Origin: Candidatus Zixiibacteriota bacterium | Lineage (GTDB): Bacteria > Zixibacteria > MSB-5A5 > SM1-73 | DNA: 10,008 nt | Assembly: GCA_023127875.1 (NCBI GenBank) | Contig: JAGMFA010000074.1 | Coordinates: 1 to 10,008 of the forward strand | Reading direction: 5' to 3' | Shown: piece by piece, positions 1 through 5,991 of the stretch | Position numbering within the stretch: position 1 is the first letter of the stretch | How the letters are laid out: each line of letters begins with the position of its first letter | The notes under the pieces: generated by a model | Database searches by the model: none | What the model was told of the DNA's origin: nothing | What the model saw: the letters and a program-made list of their open reading frames with translations, nothing else | Made by a program: the position numbers and the translations under genes

Positions 1-20
1 AATAATGGAGTAGATTTATC

Positions 21-40
21 CCCCATAGTCTTAGATGGGG
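21..40. repeat. Short inverted repeat (hairpin) upstream of the first small gene
   Basis: CCCCAT (21-26) is the exact reverse complement of ATGGGG (35-40), with an 8-base loop. It ends 7 bases before the ribosome binding site AGAGG (47-51) of the open frame starting at 59. It could be the terminator stem of a gene outside the window or a leader hairpin. No T-run follows on the plus strand, so a terminator is not well supported. Confidence 0.35.
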
Positions 41-58
41 AAAGAAAGAGGCGACCAG

Positions 59-420
59 ATGAATAAGGATCAAAAAAGCGCAGAAAAAAAGGATCGGTCT
101 CTCCATTCTTGCGCTAAAAGAACCTCCGGTGATGGCTTTGTTTGTTTCTGCGTTTTTGGAAATCACCGTGCCTTGGTTTCCTTTTTTGGCTTTTCAAACA
201 TTGGCGAAATTCGACTTCGGCCTTCGAACACGCCGTCGTGGTCCTGATACAGTTGCTGGTATTTTATGGCTTCAATATAATTTTCTTAAATTGGCGCGAG
301 CAAATCCCAAAAGGAAAATATGAAGCCACCAGACGGATTTCCATGAGAATAAAACAGTTTGGGCATATTAACTTTTCTGCCTACGCCTTGGGCGGGATTT
401 TCAATTTGCTCATACATTGA
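59..420 (+). pseudogene. Small two-helix membrane protein gene broken by two apparent frameshifts
   Basis: I do not recognise the family. An ATG at 59 sits 7 bases after a good ribosome binding site (AGAGG, 47-51). Its frame begins MNKDQKSAEK and then becomes poor. After the A7 run at 84-90 the next frame gives a credible membrane stretch containing LSILALKEPPVMALFVSAFL and ending near KFDFG (about 219). From 223 the third frame continues with FEHAVVVLIQLLVFYGFNII, a loop LNWREQIPKGKYEATRR, and an end GGIFNLLIH with a stop at 418-420. Removing one base at each junction gives exactly 120 codons (119 residues): a charged N-terminus, two hydrophobic segments and a basic loop. The second half uses mostly G/C third positions, as real coding DNA does. 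The end overlaps the convergent ychF by 11 bases. It may be a true decayed gene or two sequencing or assembly indels. A single intact small ORF is possible but less likely. Confidence 0.45.
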
Positions 421-1498
421 ATCTGAAAAAGATCACGTCCCCATCCTGCACCACGTACTCCTTACCTTCAAGTCTCAATTCCCCTTTTTCCTTAGCCTTA
501 TGAATGGAGCTCAGCTCCCACAGCTTATCAAAAGTTATCACCTCTGCCTTGATGAATCCTCTCTCCATATCAGTATGCACAACTCCAGCCGCTTTTATGG
601 CTCTGGTTCCTGAAGGAACAGGCCAGGCTTTGACCTCATTTTCATTGGCGGTGAAAAACGAGATCAAATCCAGAAGCTTATAAGAGATATCTATCACCCG
701 CTGGATTGCCAGCTCACCTACACCCAAATCCTGCATGAAGAGTTTTCTATCTTTCTCCTCCAGTTGGGAAAGCTCCATCTCTAATTTCCCGCAGATAGAA
801 CACACAGCGGTATTTTTATGTTGAGCCATTTCTGAATATTGAGACTCCAGCTTCTCCCTTTGACTATTTTGCTTTTCATCTATGTTCAGTATAAGGAGCA
901 TGGGCTTTAGTGAAAGAAAAGCATAGCCCCGAATCAATTTCTCTTCGTCTAAAGATAGGTCAAGTTCCCTTAAGGGAATTCCTTGATCTAAAGATTCTTT
1001 GAATCGTTGAAGAATCTGAAGCTCCCTTTTTTCCTCCTCAGCTTTGGAGCTTGTCACCGTCTTCTCCAGACGTTTCAACCTTTTCTCCACTATATCTAGA
1101 TCAATTAAGATCAAATCCAATTCCAAATCTTTGATGTCCCTTTTAGGGTCCACCGAACCGGAGACATGCATTACGTTCTCATCTTGAAAAACTCTTACCA
1201 CATGGGCCAACTCATCCACCTCCCTCAGTGAATGATAGAACTCTCCCTCTGAACCCTTCTCTTTGGTCTCTTTGACCAGTCCGGCAACATCGATATATTC
1301 AACCTCTGCTGAGGTCACCTTCTTGGGATTATACAGGGAAGCCAGTTTATATACCCTCTCATCCGGGACTTTAACAACTCCTCGATTGGCTTCCTTTGCC
1401 CCCAACGAAAACTCTCCCACTCTGGCCTGTGCACATGTTAAAGCATTAAAAACCGTGGTTTTGCCCACAAATGGAAGTCCAATGATTCCGATTTTCAT
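410..1498 (-). CDS. ychF: YchF/OLA1-family P-loop NTPase, divergent clade
   Basis: This is a cytoplasmic ATPase/GTPase of the Obg-related YchF family, whose members bind ribosomes and nucleic acid. At 362 residues it matches the usual length (about 363). The P-loop is GLPFVGKTT (residues 7-15), G3 is DVAGL (70-74), and the non-NKxD G4 site is NIDE (205-208). A helical insert lies around 130-175. The C-terminal TGS domain (about 278-362) ends with the hallmark VQDGDVIFFRFNV. The P-loop is not the usual GLPNVGKST: it has F for N and T for S, which suggests the second, less studied YchF clade rather than the ortholog normally beside pth. A CxxC pair (C233, C236) lies before the TGS domain. I chose the ATG at 1498 because YchF proteins begin MxxGIxGLP; the open frame runs upstream to 1561 but that would overlap the phosphatase gene. 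It lies 26 bases downstream of that gene and is probably cotranscribed. No strong ribosome binding site is visible. Confidence 0.93.
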   Translation of the reverse strand: MKIGIIGLPFVGKTTVFNALTCAQARVGEFSLGAKEANRGVVKVPDERVYKLASLYNPKKVTSAEVEYIDVAGLVKETKEKGSEGEFYHSLREVDELAHVVRVFQDENVMHVSGSVDPKRDIKDLELDLILIDLDIVEKRLKRLEKTVTSSKAEEEKRELQILQRFKESLDQGIPLRELDLSLDEEKLIRGYAFLSLKPMLLILNIDEKQNSQREKLESQYSEMAQHKNTAVCSICGKLEMELSQLEEKDRKLFMQDLGVGELAIQRVIDISYKLLDLISFFTANENEVKAWPVPSGTRAIKAAGVVHTDMERGFIKAEVITFDKLWELSSIHKAKEKGELRLEGKEYVVQDGDVIFFRFNV

Positions 1499-1504
1499 AA
1501 CTTG

Positions 1505-1519
1505 ACTTTCTGAGAAAGT
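1505..1519. repeat. Palindrome in the phosphatase-ychF intercistronic gap
   Basis: ACTTTC (1505-1510) and GAAAGT (1514-1519) form a perfect 6-bp stem with a 3-base loop. It occupies most of the 26-base gap just upstream of the ychF start codon, where a ribosome binding site would be expected. It may limit independent initiation at ychF and make it depend on translation of the upstream gene. That role is inference; a chance palindrome of this size is possible. Confidence 0.35.
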
Positions 1520-1524
1520 ATATT

Positions 1525-2304
1525 CTAAATTCTGATCTCTTTGATGCTTTGATGAATCCAATCAGGCTGAAATCTTTCATTCAACTTCCTAAGTATCTTC
1601 TTGTCTTTGTACTTACCTGAGGTTACAAAGACAGTCTTCATACCCAGCTTCTTTGCTCCCACCAGATCCGAGAGCGGGTCATCACTTATCATTATGCAAT
1701 TTTTTGGTTTTACTTCAAATCTTTTTAAGGTTTCACGGTAGATCTCTGGATTGGGTTTACCAAAAACTTTTGATCTCTTCTGAGAGCTGTATTCCAAAGC
1801 TTTCACCACCGCCCCGACTGAAGGGGAAAGCTCTCCTTTTTCATCTTTATATAAGCGGTTGGCATGAAGCGCCAGCAATGATGCATTATTCTTGACCAGT
1901 GCGTTGAGGGCCACCTTAAGCTTTTGATAAGTAAGTGAGGCGTCCAGTCCCACTAACACAGCTTCCACCTTATTATCTGAGGGAGTTTTAATCCCATCTT
2001 CATTCAAATATTCTTTTAATTGGGCACTGCCGATCACAAAGCAACTTTTGATGTCTTTCTTTTTGAGCCAGTTCAGAGCCACGCTCATGCAAGTCATCAG
2101 ATTTTCTGGTTGAAGGTCGAATCCCTGATTTTTCAGCAAAGCCAAAAGATTTTCTGGCTTGTGAGTTGTGTTGTTGGAGAGTAAGACAAATTGGTGCGGG
2201 GAAGAACCGAAAGAATTAATCCAGTCTATCGCCCCCTCTATGGGGACAAAGGACTTATCCTTTACGATCGTCCCCTCAATATCTACAAGATATAACTTCA
2301 TCAT
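1525..2304 (-). CDS. HAD-superfamily phosphatase, NagD-like (subfamily IIA)
   Basis: This is a probable cytoplasmic phosphohydrolase of 259 residues using an aspartyl-phosphate intermediate; the substrate cannot be read from the sequence. Motif I is VDIEGT, with nucleophile D8 and E10 in place of the usual second Asp. Motif II is LLSNNTT (S43). A C2-type cap spans roughly 65-175. The motif III lysine is K183 in FGKPNPEIY. Motif IV is ISDDPLSDLVGAKKLGM with D208, D209 and D213. This order and the late GKPNP motif are typical of NagD, p-nitrophenylphosphatase and HDHD2-like enzymes. Two ATG codons are adjacent (2302-2304 and 2299-2301) and the choice changes one residue. A near-consensus promoter lies directly upstream and leaves almost no leader. 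It is the first gene of a probable two-gene operon with ychF. The D-to-E change in motif I occurs in other HAD enzymes and does not imply inactivity. Confidence 0.87.
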   Translation of the reverse strand: MMKLYLVDIEGTIVKDKSFVPIEGAIDWINSFGSSPHQFVLLSNNTTHKPENLLALLKNQGFDLQPENLMTCMSVALNWLKKKDIKSCFVIGSAQLKEYLNEDGIKTPSDNKVEAVLVGLDASLTYQKLKVALNALVKNNASLLALHANRLYKDEKGELSPSVGAVVKALEYSSQKRSKVFGKPNPEIYRETLKRFEVKPKNCIMISDDPLSDLVGAKKLGMKTVFVTSGKYKDKKILRKLNERFQPDWIHQSIKEIRI

Positions 2305-2313
2305 CCTGTTTTC

Positions 2314-2342
2314 ATTTTAAATCATTTTCCATCTTTTGTCAA
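2314..2342 (-). promoter_or_regulatory. Near-consensus sigma70 promoter for the phosphatase-ychF pair
   Basis: On the minus strand TTGACA (2337-2342) is followed by exactly 17 bases and then TAAAAT (2314-2319). The -35 is a perfect match and the -10 matches in five of six positions. A start site about 7 bases downstream of the -10 would fall near 2307, while the start codon begins at 2304. Only an AGG (2305-2307) resembles a ribosome binding site, so the transcript is predicted to be leaderless or nearly so. Confidence 0.7.
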
Positions 2343-2499
2343 CCACTTTGAGTGGCGTCTTTTGAAAAACTGTCTGAAGGGGAGAATCTGGAATGTTTGC
2401 CTTTAGGTGAACCATAAAAAAGCTTGTTGCCCCTTAGATACGTCGGGATATTGTGGGACCGTTTCCCAAATCATCTTTCTTTTTTAGATTTTGTCCCAA

Positions 2500-2574
2500 A
2501 AGTATGTGATAGAAAATACTTGGCATCTTAAAAAGATGCGTATGCACTCATACGAGTCGGCGTGCTATTGCACG
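2500..2574. other. Cluster of four consecutive hairpins, candidate structured RNA or DNA element
   Basis: Four perfect stems follow one another. AAGTAT/ATACTT pairs 2500-2505 with 2516-2521. GCATCTT/AAGATGC pairs 2523-2529 with 2533-2539 across a 3-base loop. CGTATG/CATACG pairs 2539-2544 with 2549-2554 across a tetraloop. CGTGC/GCACG pairs 2561-2565 with 2570-2574 across a tetraloop. Stems cover most of the 75 bases and a six-base linker (AGTCGG, 2555-2560) separates the last two. The strand is undetermined because the stems are symmetrical. It could be a small RNA, a leader of the downstream operon (about 420 bases away), or a hairpin-type mobile repeat. I match it to no known RNA family. 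Confidence 0.45.
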
Positions 2575-2991
2575 AATTGTTGATAAAAAGTCCTAAATTT
2601 CAGATGGTTTGTTAAGGTTGGTTTGGTGGTTGGGAGGCTTAGTAATTAAAGCTGGAAAACTCCCCAATGCTCTCTGTGGATAACATCCCCGAAGAGCAAA
2701 CCTGGATACAATGTAACTACACTTTGCAAAATAGCATTTGAAAAAGACTTGTTTTTTGAAAAAGTTTGTTTTAACTTTCTATGAAAAAGTAGAATTGCAT
2801 CATTTCTATTTAAAGGAGTCGGTTTGTTTTGGAAATAGAGATAAGTGAAAAGATGAGCCTCTTTCCCACGGTAAGCTGAGTGAAAAACATAAGTAATGGT
2901 GATGTGCTCATAAAAATATGCCGGGCTATGAAAGGCTACAAAACTTCTATGGGAGATTGAATTAAAAGTCATTTTCAAGAGTTGGTAAAAT

Positions 2992-4266
2992 ATGGCAAAG
3001 GATGTATTGTCCAAGGAAGTCAAGAAACAGATTCAGGAGCTGGGGGAGGTGGATGTATTGGTGGGGATTCCCAGTTACAACAGTGCCAGAACCATCCCCC
3101 ATGTGGTGAGGGCAGTCTCTGCCGGGCTGACAAAATACTTTCCCAAATACCGCACCCTTCTGGTTAACTCGGACGGAGGCTCAAGCGACGGAACGCCGGA
3201 GCTGGTCAAACAGACCAGTCTGGGTGATCTGGGCGTTTTGTTGATGGAGCATGCACTTTATCCCATCCACAAGATAATCACCCCTTATCATGGCATACCT
3301 GGAAAGGGAAGTGCCTTCAGGACCATCTTCAAGATAGGTTCAGCTTTGAATGCCAAAGCCTGTGCGGTGGTCGACTCGGATTTAAGAAGTATCACACCAG
3401 AGTGGATTGAAGCTTTAATCGAGCCGGTTCTTTTTCATGAATACGATTTCGTTGCCCCCTACTACAAGCGCCACAAGTATGACGGCACCATAACCAACAG
3501 CATAGTCTATCCTCTGACCAGAGCTCTGTATGGAAAGAGGATCAGACAGCCCATCGGGGGTGACTTTGGATTTTCGGGGAGATTGGCACAGCATTATCTT
3601 CAAAAGAAAGTTTACGACACGGACGTAGCCCGCTTCGGCATAGACATCTGGATGAGCACCACTGCCATGGCAGACGGATTTAAGGTGTGTCAGTCCTTCT
3701 TAGGGGCAAAAATTCACCAGGCAAAGGATCCGGGAACCGATCTTTCCGACATGCTGGCACAGGTGGTTGGCTCAGTATTCTTTTTGATGGAGACCTATTA
3801 CCAGGTTTGGTCCAAGGTCTCCAGTTCAGAGCCGGTTAAGGAATTTGGCTTTAAATTTGAGGTAGGTATGGAGCCGATCAGGGTGAATTTAGAAAGAATG
3901 GTGGACAGCTTCAAACATGGGTTGTCTAACCTTAGCCCGGTGTGGCAGAAGATACTCTCCCCTGACTTGATGGTTCAATTAGAAGAGGTTGCCTCCCATC
4001 ATGTGGTCGAATTTCATCTTCCGGATGCCACCTGGGTAAGGATCATATACGATTTTGCTTTGGCATATCATCGAAAGGTGATGTCCTGGACTCACATTTT
4101 AAAATCGCTGACCCCGCTTTATTTGGGATGGATCGCCTCCTTCGTCAACCAGACCATGGAATCAGATGCAGGGGAGGTGGAAGAAAAATTAGAAGCATTA
4201 AGTCAGGAGTTTGAAAAACAAAAGATATACCTGTTAGCCAGCTGGGATAAGGAGATTAAACCATAG
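2992..4266 (+). CDS. GT-A glycosyltransferase related to mannosylglycerate / glucosyl-3-phosphoglycerate synthases (GT78/GT81-like)
   Basis: This is a probable cytoplasmic, retaining, nucleotide-sugar-dependent hexosyltransferase of 424 residues. The N-terminal fold has VLVGIPSYNSARTI (22-35), then NSDGGSSDGT (59-68), GKGSA (104-108), and the metal-binding DxD as VVDSDLRSITPEW (126-138, D128 and D130). Acceptor-side motifs are QPIGGDFGFSG (186-196), FGIDIW (215-220) and GAKIHQ (238-243, H242). The order DxD, GGxx, GID, IH matches mannosylglycerate synthase and glucosyl-3-phosphoglycerate synthase. The helical C-terminus (about 310-420) also recalls mannosylglycerate synthase. No signal peptide or membrane helix is seen. 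It is the first gene of a tight operon with a channel and a mannosyl-3-phosphoglycerate phosphatase-type enzyme, so glycerate or 3-phosphoglycerate is the likely acceptor. This is inference, and the sugar donor is unknown. The start is chosen by the motif position; its ribosome binding site is weak. A GT2-like enzyme acting on another polyol is the main alternative. Confidence 0.8.
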   Translation: MAKDVLSKEVKKQIQELGEVDVLVGIPSYNSARTIPHVVRAVSAGLTKYFPKYRTLLVNSDGGSSDGTPELVKQTSLGDLGVLLMEHALYPIHKIITPYHGIPGKGSAFRTIFKIGSALNAKACAVVDSDLRSITPEWIEALIEPVLFHEYDFVAPYYKRHKYDGTITNSIVYPLTRALYGKRIRQPIGGDFGFSGRLAQHYLQKKVYDTDVARFGIDIWMSTTAMADGFKVCQSFLGAKIHQAKDPGTDLSDMLAQVVGSVFFLMETYYQVWSKVSSSEPVKEFGFKFEVGMEPIRVNLERMVDSFKHGLSNLSPVWQKILSPDLMVQLEEVASHHVVEFHLPDATWVRIIYDFALAYHRKVMSWTHILKSLTPLYLGWIASFVNQTMESDAGEVEEKLEALSQEFEKQKIYLLASWDKEIKP

Positions 4267-4271
4267 CCTAG

Positions 4272-4278
4272 AGGAGGT
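4272..4278 (+). promoter_or_regulatory. Consensus ribosome binding site of the channel gene
   Basis: AGGAGGT, a full Shine-Dalgarno sequence, lies 5 bases before the ATG at 4284, inside the 17-base gap after the glycosyltransferase stop. It is much stronger than the sites before the genes on either side, so the pore protein may be made at a higher rate than the enzymes. Confidence 0.8.
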
Positions 4279-4283
4279 GCTAG

Positions 4284-4982
4284 ATGGAATCCTCGTGGAA
4301 AATATCGATTGTTCAATCTTGGAAAAAAATTGCCAGTTTCGCCCCCGACGCATTGCAACTCATTATCATTATCATCTTGGGATTTATCATCGCTTGGCTT
4401 TTAAAATTGATAGTAAGAGAGGTTTTGAGGGTGGTTAAGTTTGATGTATTTGGCTACCGGGTGGGCATGACATCGGTTTTGAGCAAAGCCAGTATTATCC
4501 GTTCACCCAGCGAGATGATCGGAATCATCATCTACTGGTGTGTTGTTTTTCTCTTCTTTCTGGTAGCTTTGGGAACTTTAGATGTCTATGCCGTGGATAC
4601 TCTGATTGCCTCGATCTTCCTCTATATCCCTCGTTTCGTCATCGCTGTCTTCATCTTCCTTTTGGGATATTTTCTTTCCAGATTCTTGAGCCGAGCGATC
4701 CTCATCGGACTGGTTAACGCTCAGGTGAAGTCCGCCAAACTGATAGCCACCCTTTTTCAGATCTTGATCATCATACTCTTCTCCGCCATGGCCATAGAAC
4801 AGTTGGGAATCGCTCGTGGCATCGTGGTTGCCACCTTCGCCATCTCTTTCGGGGGGGTGGTTTTAGCATCAGCCATCGCATTCGGCCTGGGGGGAAAGGA
4901 CATGGCTAAAGATATACTAGAGAGAAGATTCAAGGCGCCCAAGGAGGAGGGATCCAAGCCGGATGAGTTCTCTCATCTGTAA
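4284..4982 (+). CDS. Short MscS-like pore protein (conserved TM-helix family), no cytoplasmic vestibule
   Basis: This is an inner-membrane protein of 232 residues with five likely helices at about 21-44, 78-98, 108-132, 154-172 and 177-204. The last helix and its end, FAISFGGVVLASAIAFGLGG followed by KDMAKDILERRF, resemble the pore-lining third helix of MscS and its start into the beta domain. In full-length MscS proteins a beta domain and a C-terminal cage follow. Here the chain stops about 16 residues later with a charged tail rich in K, E and D. The family match is to the conserved TM-helix proteins often annotated as mechanosensitive channels. It lies 17 bases after the glycosyltransferase and 23 bases before the phosphatase gene, so it is almost certainly cotranscribed. 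In that context a role in release of, or response to, a compatible solute is plausible. Channel activity is not shown by sequence alone. Confidence 0.82.
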   Translation: MESSWKISIVQSWKKIASFAPDALQLIIIIILGFIIAWLLKLIVREVLRVVKFDVFGYRVGMTSVLSKASIIRSPSEMIGIIIYWCVVFLFFLVALGTLDVYAVDTLIASIFLYIPRFVIAVFIFLLGYFLSRFLSRAILIGLVNAQVKSAKLIATLFQILIIILFSAMAIEQLGIARGIVVATFAISFGGVVLASAIAFGLGGKDMAKDILERRFKAPKEEGSKPDEFSHL

Positions 4983-5005
4983 GGTTTTACGGAGACCCGT
5001 CTGGG

Positions 5006-5899
5006 ATGACCAGAAAGAAAATCCGCAGGATCCATAGGAAAAGAGTTTTGATTTTCACCGATCTGGATGGCACTCTACTGGATGCGGATAACTATTCATT
5101 TGAGGAAGCTCTCCCTGCCTTAGAAGAAATTAGAAAAAGAAAAATCCCTCTGATTTTGTGTTCCAGCAAGACAAAAGCAGAACTTGAGCTTTATCAGAAG
5201 AAATTAAAGATAGATGATCCCTTTATATCCGAGAACGGAGGAGCAATTTTCATTCTCCCAGGATACTTTAATATGGTGAGCTTGTCGAACCATCGACAGA
5301 CACCGGATGAACTCAAAAAAAAGGGAAAATACCTGGTTTTGGAATTGGGGACTCCTTACCGGCAGATAAGAAGAAAATTCTTAGAGGTTTTTGATGAATT
5401 GAACCTCAAAGCAGTTGGCTTTGGAGACCTAAAAGCCGAAGAGATCTCCTCTCTGCTTAACCTTAGCAAAGCTGAGGCAAATTTAGCCAGAAGAAGAGAT
5501 TATGATGAGCCGTTTTATTTCTTAAAGAAAATAAAAAAAGAGAAGATCAAGTTGGCAGAAAAAGAATTCAACAAAAGGGGATTGAGCTTAACTACCGGAG
5601 GAAAACTTTTTCATCTTACCGGAGGCAACGATAAGGGAAAAGCGGTTGAGCTTTTAACCCAGATATACAAAAGCAACTGGGGAAATGATCTTTTGACCAT
5701 TGGGTTAGGTGATAGCTTGAATGATCTACCTTTGCTTGAATCGGTGGATATTGCTGTGCTGGTAAGAAAAAAGGGTAACTACTACGAGAGGAAAATACTA
5801 AACAAGCTGAAAGTTCATAAAGCTTCGGGTATTGGTCCCCGGGGATGGAATCAAGCCATTCTTGATTTGATATCAAAACACTGTTCAGAAACGGGTTGA
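5006..5899 (+). CDS. Mannosyl-3-phosphoglycerate phosphatase-family HAD enzyme
   Basis: This is a probable cytoplasmic phosphatase of 297 residues that removes phosphate from a hexosyl-3-phosphoglycerate to give the free hexosylglycerate. Motif I is FTDLDGTLLD (17-26, nucleophile D19 and acid/base D21). Motif II is LCSSKT (51-56), followed by the family signature SENGGAIF (75-82). A C2-type cap spans about 85-200. GGNDKGKAV (206-214) carries the motif III lysine, and motif IV is GLGDSLNDLPLL (233-244, D236 and D240). The C-terminal GIGPRGWNQAIL (275-286) is the element that separates this family from generic HAD-IIB sugar phosphatases. The closely related glucosyl-3-phosphoglycerate phosphatase activity cannot be excluded. 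A Lys/Arg-rich N-terminus of about 12 residues precedes the fold. The ATG at 5006 has GGAG (4991-4994) 11 bases upstream, which is a long spacing. It is the last gene of the three-gene operon. Confidence 0.88.
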   Translation: MTRKKIRRIHRKRVLIFTDLDGTLLDADNYSFEEALPALEEIRKRKIPLILCSSKTKAELELYQKKLKIDDPFISENGGAIFILPGYFNMVSLSNHRQTPDELKKKGKYLVLELGTPYRQIRRKFLEVFDELNLKAVGFGDLKAEEISSLLNLSKAEANLARRRDYDEPFYFLKKIKKEKIKLAEKEFNKRGLSLTTGGKLFHLTGGNDKGKAVELLTQIYKSNWGNDLLTIGLGDSLNDLPLLESVDIAVLVRKKGNYYERKILNKLKVHKASGIGPRGWNQAILDLISKHCSETG

Positions 5900-5905
5900 C
5901 TTAAT

Positions 5906-5926
5906 CCTTCTTTGTGAAAAAGGTTT
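5906..5926 (+). terminator. Weak terminator-like hairpin after the operon
   Basis: CCTTCTT (5906-5912) pairs with AAAAAGG (5917-5923) with one C-A mismatch and a 4-base loop, followed by only three T residues before a C. It lies 7 bases after the phosphatase stop. Position fits an intrinsic terminator, but the stem is A/T-rich and the T-tract short, so it may be leaky. Confidence 0.25.
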
Positions 5927-5928
5927 CG

Positions 5929-5942
5929 ATTCTAATTAGAAT
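5929..5942. promoter_or_regulatory. 14-bp perfect palindrome, candidate operator
   Basis: ATTCTAATTAGAAT is a perfect palindrome. A further ATTCTAA overlaps its right edge (5941-5947), repeating the left half-site (5929-5935) with a 12-base offset. It lies about 50 bases upstream of the -10 element of the diguanylate cyclase gene and 30 bases after the osmolyte operon, so a dimeric regulator could bind here. No regulator gene is in the window to pair with it. Confidence 0.4.
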
Positions 5943-5991
5943 TCTAACTCAGATGGATACAAATTGCTGGTTTTCTGTCGATATATACAAA

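Larger units (their letters stand above)
2305..2991. other. 687-base intergenic region between divergent operons
   Basis: Apart from the minus-strand promoter at its left end, I see no convincing gene here. It contains a small hairpin TGGGA/TCCCA (2454-2458, 2464-2468), a cluster of four hairpins (2500-2574), and an imperfect 18-base tandem repeat beginning TTTGAAAAAG (2737-2754 and 2755-2772). A weak plus-strand promoter candidate is TTGAAA (2756-2761), 18 bases, TATGAA (2780-2785). That would give the glycosyltransferase mRNA a leader of about 200 bases. The open frame on the minus strand (2646-3023) looks spurious. The length is large for a genome with such tight operons, which hints at regulatory or RNA content. 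Confidence 0.6.

Noticed and set aside
360..409. Terminator for the phosphatase-ychF operon (CGCC/GGCG near 380-395)
   Set aside because: The stem is only 4 bp and no T-run follows on the minus strand; the bases also lie in the end of the convergent small gene.
1499..1561. A longer N-terminus for ychF (21 extra residues)
   Set aside because: It would overlap the upstream phosphatase gene, and family members start directly at the MxxGIxGLP motif.
2500..2574. CRISPR array or tRNA in the hairpin cluster
   Set aside because: The stems differ in sequence from one another and are not regularly spaced repeats, and no cloverleaf with a T-loop or CCA end can be drawn.
2646..3023. A 125-residue open frame on the minus strand in the large intergenic gap
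   Set aside because: It overlaps the start of the glycosyltransferase head-on, shows no recognisable motif, and has a composition rich in His, Phe and Tyr as expected from A/T-rich noncoding DNA.
2982..3167. An alternative frame starting at a TTG just before the glycosyltransferase start
   Set aside because: The glycine-rich product resembles nothing, and the overlapping frame at 2992 carries clear glycosyltransferase motifs.
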